Source: an uncultured Porphyromonadaceae bacterium
GTDB lineage: Bacteria; Bacteroidota; Bacteroidia; Bacteroidales; Muribaculaceae
Reading direction: 5' to 3'
NCBI GenBank assembly: GCA_947175225.1
Contig: CAMWLX010000090.1
Location: 1 to 10,247 of the forward strand
Length of the DNA stretch: 10,247 nucleotides
Positions 6,818 through 10,247 of the stretch are shown here, piece by piece. Position 1 is the stretch's first letter. The number at the start of each line of letters is the position of its first letter. The position numbers were made by a program, and so were the translations under genes. The notes beneath the pieces were generated by a model. That model did not search any database. It was not told where the DNA came from and worked only from the letters and a program-made list of their open reading frames with translations.

Positions 6818-6849
6818 CAAAATTACAAAAATTTTCTTAAATCGCCAAA
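6818..6849 (-). promoter_or_regulatory. Bacteroidetes-type sigma-ABfr promoter for pdxA and the operon
   Basis: On the minus strand, TTTG at 6849-6846 is followed after exactly 20 nt by TAATTTTG at 6825-6818. Together they match the Bacteroidetes primary-sigma consensus (-33 TTTG, 19-21 nt, -7 TAnnTTTG) at every fixed position. Transcription would start near 6808-6814, giving a leader of only about 10-17 nt before the pdxA ATG at 6797. That leader is A/T-rich and has no Shine-Dalgarno sequence, as is normal for the phylum. The promoter sits directly behind the rlmN stop codon. No comparable promoter is evident in the junctions further downstream, so it probably serves the whole run to position 122. 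Confidence 0.75.
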
Positions 6850-6850
6850 A

Positions 6851-7912
6851 TTATTTTTTAGATTGGTCTTTAGCAGGGGTTTTGGCAGCGAGCATACCGC
6901 AAGCAGCATCTATATCTTCGCCACGGGAAGCACGGATTGTAGCAGTCACACCGTGGTCGTTGAGAATCTTCCGAAACATCTGCATCCTGTCGTCGGAGGC
7001 AGGATATAAATCCACTCCCGGAATCTTGTGGAAGCGAATTAGATTGACCCTGCAGTCAAGGTCGCCGATCAGCTTTATCAGCATATTGGCATGGGCTACA
7101 TCGTCGTTGACTCCTCGCCACATTATATATTCAAACGAAAGTCGTCGCTGACCGGAGAAATCGTATGATTTCAGCATCTTGACTACTGATTGTATGGGGA
7201 AGGCTTTCTGCGCCGGCATCATTGACTCTCTCTCAGCCACGTCAGCAGTATGGAGACTGACAGCAACATGGACATTGGTCTTTTCAAGAAGATCTTTAAG
7301 CTGCGGCAGTTTGCCTACAGTAGACACAGTGATTCTCTTAGGACTCCATCCCAAGCCCCATGGAGCAGTGAGAATCTCTATGGCTTTTAAAACTTCGGGG
7401 AAGTTATCCAGAGGTTCTCCCATTCCCATAAATACGATGTTAGTAAGCTCTCCTTGCTCATTGCCTCCGGTCTTGTTTTGCCGGATTGGCATGGAAAGAA
7501 TCTGGTTCATAATTTGGGCAGCTGAGAGATTGCTCTTGAACCCGAGTTTGCCTGTAGCGCAGAAATAGCAATTCATCTTGCATCCGCATTGAGAGCTGAC
7601 GCAAAGGGTAGCTCTCTCCTTGTCGGGAATCATTACAGACTCAACGCGGTTGCCATTGCCGACATCGAAGAGGTATTTAATGGTCCCATCCTGAGATTTG
7701 GATGATTTGACGGGATTGCTTCTTCCTATTTGATAGTTTTCATCAAGCCATGCCTGATTTTTCTTGGATATGTTTGCCATTTGATCGAATGACGTGACGC
7801 GCTTGGCATATAGCCAGTCGGCGAGTTGCTTTGCTACAAAGCGAGGCATTCCGCCTTGCTTTGCTACTCCTTCGAGTTCGCGGAGGGTCATTCCGATTAG
7901 AGAGGGTTTCAT
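6851..7912 (-). CDS. rlmN: Dual-specificity 23S rRNA/tRNA adenine-C2 methyltransferase RlmN
   Basis: RlmN is a cytoplasmic radical-SAM enzyme that methylates C2 of A2503 in 23S rRNA and of A37 in some tRNAs. The 353-residue protein has every key element. The [4Fe-4S] ligands are C111-x3-C115-x2-C118. The two cysteines of the methyl-transfer mechanism are C104 (in ATLC, matching E. coli C118) and C338 (in DIDAAC, matching E. coli C355). A GMGEPLDN SAM-binding motif lies at 163-170 and a FEYIMWRGVND block at 260-270. The N-terminal 90 residues form the usual HhH-like RNA-binding region. The extra cysteine at 109 (SQCGC) differs from the E. coli SQVGC. The ATG at 7912 is preferred, although M8 is possible. 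The upstream region is occupied by the heptamer array and no consensus promoter is visible there. Confidence 0.97.
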   Translation of the reverse strand: MKPSLIGMTLRELEGVAKQGGMPRFVAKQLADWLYAKRVTSFDQMANISKKNQAWLDENYQIGRSNPVKSSKSQDGTIKYLFDVGNGNRVESVMIPDKERATLCVSSQCGCKMNCYFCATGKLGFKSNLSAAQIMNQILSMPIRQNKTGGNEQGELTNIVFMGMGEPLDNFPEVLKAIEILTAPWGLGWSPKRITVSTVGKLPQLKDLLEKTNVHVAVSLHTADVAERESMMPAQKAFPIQSVVKMLKSYDFSGQRRLSFEYIMWRGVNDDVAHANMLIKLIGDLDCRVNLIRFHKIPGVDLYPASDDRMQMFRKILNDHGVTATIRASRGEDIDAACGMLAAKTPAKDQSKK

Positions 7913-7913
7913 G

Positions 7914-8004
7914 TATAATTTAGAATTTAGAATTTAGAATTTAGAATTTAGAATTTAGAATTGAGAATTGGGAATTTAGAATTGAGAATTTAGAATTTAG
8001 AATT
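7914..8004. repeat. Heptanucleotide tandem repeat array (TAGAATT), 12-13 units
   Basis: From 7921 to 8004 twelve 7-bp units follow each other without any slip in register: nine perfect TAGAATT, two GAGAATT and one GGGAATT. A further decayed unit, TATAATT, lies at 7914-7920. The array ends next to the rlmN start codon at 7912, so it would form the proximal 5' leader or core promoter region. Because seven is not a multiple of three, each strand carries stop codons in all three frames (TAG on the plus strand, TAA on the minus strand). The array has no spacers and is not a CRISPR. Confidence 0.95.
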
Positions 8005-8047
8005 TAGAGGTTTGTGCACTATGGCTTGCTATCGCTTTAGGGCAGCT

Positions 8048-8100
8048 AATTATGCATTATGCATTATTAATTATGAATTATGCATAAGAATTGTGCATTA
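8048..8100. repeat. AT-rich heptad/palindromic repeat region
   Basis: TTATGCA occurs twice in tandem at 8050-8063. TTATGCAT at 8057-8064 is the inverted partner of ATGCATAA at 8080-8087, separated by 15 nt. Related GAATTAT and TGCATTA words continue to about 8100. The segment lies between the terminator-like hairpin after the folding-factor gene and the TAGAATT array. It contains no ORF and can form alternative AT hairpins. Confidence 0.65.
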
Positions 8101-8109
8101 AGAATGAAA

Positions 8110-8140
8110 GAGGGTCATCGCCCGGTTGGGGATGACCCTC
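8110..8140 (-). terminator. Intrinsic-type terminator of the SurA/PpiD-like gene
   Basis: GAGGGTCATC (8110-8119) pairs perfectly with GATGACCCTC (8131-8140). Inside this stem, CCC at 8121-8123 pairs with GGG at 8128-8130 around a GGTT loop, leaving one bulged base (8120). This gives a 13-bp GC-rich hairpin. On the minus strand it begins 38 nt past the stop codon at 8178 and is followed by TTTCATTC, a short T-run. It would end the folding-factor transcript and separate it from rlmN. The T-run is weak, so termination may be only partial. Confidence 0.75.
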
Positions 8141-8161
8141 GATATTCGGGGATAATTCTAT

Positions 8162-8188
8162 TTATTCGCCACTTTTCTTATTCGCCAC
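8162..8188. repeat. 11-bp direct repeat spanning the stop codon
   Basis: TTATTCGCCAC occurs at 8162-8172 and again at 8178-8188, 16 nt apart. The right copy contains the stop codon and the last two and a half codons of the folding-factor gene; the left copy lies just downstream of the stop. The offset is not a multiple of three. This looks like a small local duplication of the gene's 3' end. Confidence 0.7.
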
Positions 8189-10247
8189 CTTCAAACTTGT
8201 AGCTCTTGTTGACGAGTTTGTCAGAGCCACGGAGCATCTGGTCGAGGTTGGGATTGACGAGCTGGAAATACTGCTGCTCGTAGTTAGATTCGTTGTAAGG
8301 CATGTCAGCCTTAGAAGAAGCATTTACTACGAATGCATATACGCCATCATCGCCGGGGACCACAACCAGAGTATTGCCAGCCTTAGAGCCGGCGATCTGA
8401 CCGAGAATCTTAGGATCGTTGACACCCATGCCGCGTCCCATTCTGAAAGATTCAAGCTGACGAGGTTCGACACCCATTGCCTTTGCTACTGCATCCATAG
8501 TCTTGCCACCCTTCTGGTATTCAGCTACGAGATCTTTTCCGGCTTTCTGACGGCGTACCTTGTTGGTAAGGTAGCTCTTTACGTCGGCATTGGAAGTAGG
8601 AACGAAATCATCATACTGGGCGTCAACTGCCACTGCGTAGAGCATTGGGGCTGCTGCATCCTTTGACTCGTAGATGTGGCTGACCTGCCCCGGTTTTCCA
8701 TCGATCATAGCCCAACGTACCACCTGACGGCTGTCCGGGAAGAACTGGTTGTAACCTGCCATACGGGGCACAGCGGGAGTAGACTGAGTGAACTGGAATG
8801 TCTGCACATTGTAGCCGGCCTCAGCTGCGTTCTTGCTGAAGTGTTCAGCTGTGTTGTTCTTTTCGAGATATTTCTCAAACTTAGCTATTTCAGCTTCAAC
8901 AGTCTGAGCTGAAGGATTGAGCTGGTAGTTGTATTCCTCAAATTCCACAACTTCTACAGGCGCATTCTGCTTAACAATCTTAGCGAGGACTGCACCTTGC
9001 GGAGAATTCATGATTGCCACATACTTTCCGCCGGCCTGACGAAGAGAGTCAAGTTGAGAAGCAGCGAGCGCGCCTGTCGGGCCATCCTGAGCGAATAGTG
9101 GAATCCACTGTTCTTTCTGAGCGAATACGCTGTCGGCAGAGAACTCCTTGTTGATGCTGTCGATAGGCAGCCCGGCATTGAGGCGAGCAGTGACTTTAGC
9201 CGGAAGGCCAGCGCCTGCAACTTGGACGATGTTGATCTGGATTGAGTCAACTTCATAGCTGCGCTTGCCCATCTTCACGATATCGAATCCACGAAGGTTT
9301 TCAGTCACCATGCTAACTTCACCGGCCTTAGCCTCGCTGACGAAGTTCTTCACCGGACCGTTGCGGAGGTCGGAAGTGCGGACATTGCTGCGGGTCATCA
9401 CTACGCCTTCCTTCTTGATGTTGGCGGGAAGTCCGCCGGTGGAAGCTGTATCGTTGAGTGCTTTCAGAGTGTTCTGAGCAAGCGCCTTTGCAGCAGCGCG
9501 GTCGGCATCAGAAGCAGCGATGTTGATTGCGATGAAAGAGACTTCTTTAGTAGGCTCCACCACTTCAAACATAGCTTTCTCCTCAGAGTAAGCAGCATTG
9601 ATTTCAGAATCGCTAACGGGGTATTTCTTTTCGTCGATAGCGCCGTAAGGACGATAAGCGAGAGAAACGTTGTTGGTAGCGACGTAGTCGTTGTAGAGAG
9701 CCTTCTTGTCAAGATCGTTGGCCTTAACAGTTCCGATTACGAGCTGCTGATATTTCTGGCGCTTGATGAGCTGCTTTGTTTCCTCTTCCATAGCCACCCA
9801 AGCATTTTGGAAAGGCTTTGCCTGCTGCTCCGACATTCCGTTGCGGCCAGGGTTGAAGATTATTTCATAAGCCTGAGCGGGAGTCTGAGCGCTGAAGCCG
9901 GATGCGTTGAGCTGCTGGATGATGTTGCTCATAGCCTCGCGGTTGATAGGATTGTCAAGCACAAAGAAGCGGAGTTGCTCCGGGCTTGATTCGATACCGG
10001 CATTCTTGACAGCATCGTCGAGTAGGCGTTCGCCTACGAGCTGCTCTACTGCCATCTGACCGAGCATCTGCACGTCGAAGTTGGCATACTGCTGTGGATT
10101 GCTCTGCTTTAGCTGCTCGAGCTGGCGGTTGAGTTCCTCACGCTTACGCTGATATTCGGTATAGTCGATTTTCTTGCCGCCGATCTTCGCTACTGTTGTG
10201 TTGTCGCCGAAAAGGTTGCGGCTGTTGGTGAGCGCATCGCCCACGAT
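8178..10247 (-). CDS. SurA/PpiD-type periplasmic folding factor (N-terminus beyond window)
   Basis: The 689 visible residues belong to a large PpiD/SurA-like protein of the kind annotated as peptidylprolyl isomerase in Bacteroidales. The reading frame is open to the right edge and the first visible codons read I-V-G-D-A-L-T-N-S. This is the end of the N-terminal membrane anchor typical of the family, so the true start lies outside. A SurA-N-like helical region follows (about residues 25-110: a YTEYQRKREELNRQLEQL helix, then MAVEQLVGERLL). The middle, about 205-335, is where parvulin domains would lie, and mixed alpha/beta segments continue to the end. I do not see the usual parvulin signature (H-I-L core and G-G-x-L-G), so catalytic isomerase activity is doubtful. 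Periplasmic chaperone assistance to outer-membrane proteins is the likely role. The protein ends in FEGGE and a TAA. Confidence 0.83.
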   Translation of the reverse strand: MVGDALTNSRNLFGDNTTVAKIGGKKIDYTEYQRKREELNRQLEQLKQSNPQQYANFDVQMLGQMAVEQLVGERLLDDAVKNAGIESSPEQLRFFVLDNPINREAMSNIIQQLNASGFSAQTPAQAYEIIFNPGRNGMSEQQAKPFQNAWVAMEEETKQLIKRQKYQQLVIGTVKANDLDKKALYNDYVATNNVSLAYRPYGAIDEKKYPVSDSEINAAYSEEKAMFEVVEPTKEVSFIAINIAASDADRAAAKALAQNTLKALNDTASTGGLPANIKKEGVVMTRSNVRTSDLRNGPVKNFVSEAKAGEVSMVTENLRGFDIVKMGKRSYEVDSIQINIVQVAGAGLPAKVTARLNAGLPIDSINKEFSADSVFAQKEQWIPLFAQDGPTGALAASQLDSLRQAGGKYVAIMNSPQGAVLAKIVKQNAPVEVVEFEEYNYQLNPSAQTVEAEIAKFEKYLEKNNTAEHFSKNAAEAGYNVQTFQFTQSTPAVPRMAGYNQFFPDSRQVVRWAMIDGKPGQVSHIYESKDAAAPMLYAVAVDAQYDDFVPTSNADVKSYLTNKVRRQKAGKDLVAEYQKGGKTMDAVAKAMGVEPRQLESFRMGRGMGVNDPKILGQIAGSKAGNTLVVVPGDDGVYAFVVNASSKADMPYNESNYEQQYFQLVNPNLDQMLRGSDKLVNKSYKFEGGE

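Noticed and set aside
6830..6852. Terminator for rlmN (AATTTT/AAAATT stem)
   Set aside because: The stem is only six A/T pairs and overlaps the well-matched pdxA promoter, which explains the sequence better.
7179..7568. 129-residue plus-strand ORF inside rlmN
   Set aside because: It is the antisense shadow of conserved radical-SAM sequence, without recognisable domains.
7914..8004. CRISPR array
   Set aside because: The units are 7 bp and contiguous with no spacers, so it is a simple tandem repeat.
10242..10244. GTG start codon for the SurA/PpiD-like gene
   Set aside because: The frame is open to the edge and the codon before it reads Ile; the family has a membrane anchor just upstream, so this is an internal Val and the gene is cut by the window.

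Overview
This window is a stretch of a Bacteroidales chromosome in which every supportable gene lies on the minus strand, so transcription runs from high to low coordinates. The taxon call is an inference. It rests on the ATP-grasp, PgpA, GtrA, CDP-alcohol phosphotransferase and Aur1-like gene content, on a near-perfect Bacteroidetes-type promoter (TTTG, 20 nt, TAnnTTTG) before pdxA, on the lack of Shine-Dalgarno sequences, and on AT-rich heptamer repeats at gene junctions. A gut-type family such as Muribaculaceae is plausible but cannot be proven here.

Right part (about 6850-10247): the C-terminal bulk of a large SurA/PpiD-type periplasmic folding factor runs off the right edge. It is followed by a strong terminator-like hairpin, a 265-nt spacer with AT-rich palindromic repeats and a 12-unit heptamer array, and then rlmN (radical-SAM adenine-C2 RNA methyltransferase). 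The array ends eight bases before the rlmN start codon.

Left and central part (122-6850): a tightly packed run of eight genes starts at the promoter before pdxA. In order of transcription they are pdxA, an ATP-grasp protein, a PgpA-family phosphatase, a GtrA-family membrane protein, a CDP-alcohol phosphatidyltransferase with a perfect active-site motif, an Aur1-like PAP2 enzyme, a PlsC-type acyltransferase, and a second, larger CDP-alcohol phosphatidyltransferase with a shifted active-site aspartate. Junctions are 6-39 nt, or the 4-nt ATGA overlap between the ATP-grasp gene and pgpA, which argues for one operon.

The functional core reads as an inositol lipid pathway: a phosphatidylinositol-phosphate synthase candidate, a PgpA-like phosphatase that would make phosphatidylinositol, and an Aur1-like inositol-phosphorylceramide synthase candidate that would move phosphoinositol onto (dihydro)ceramide. 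This resembles the inositol lipid locus described in Bacteroides thetaiotaomicron (the BT_1522-BT_1526 region). myo-Inositol-phosphate synthase is not in this window. The least explained members are the ATP-grasp protein, the acyltransferase and the second phosphatidyltransferase, which may extend the pathway to a further lipid.
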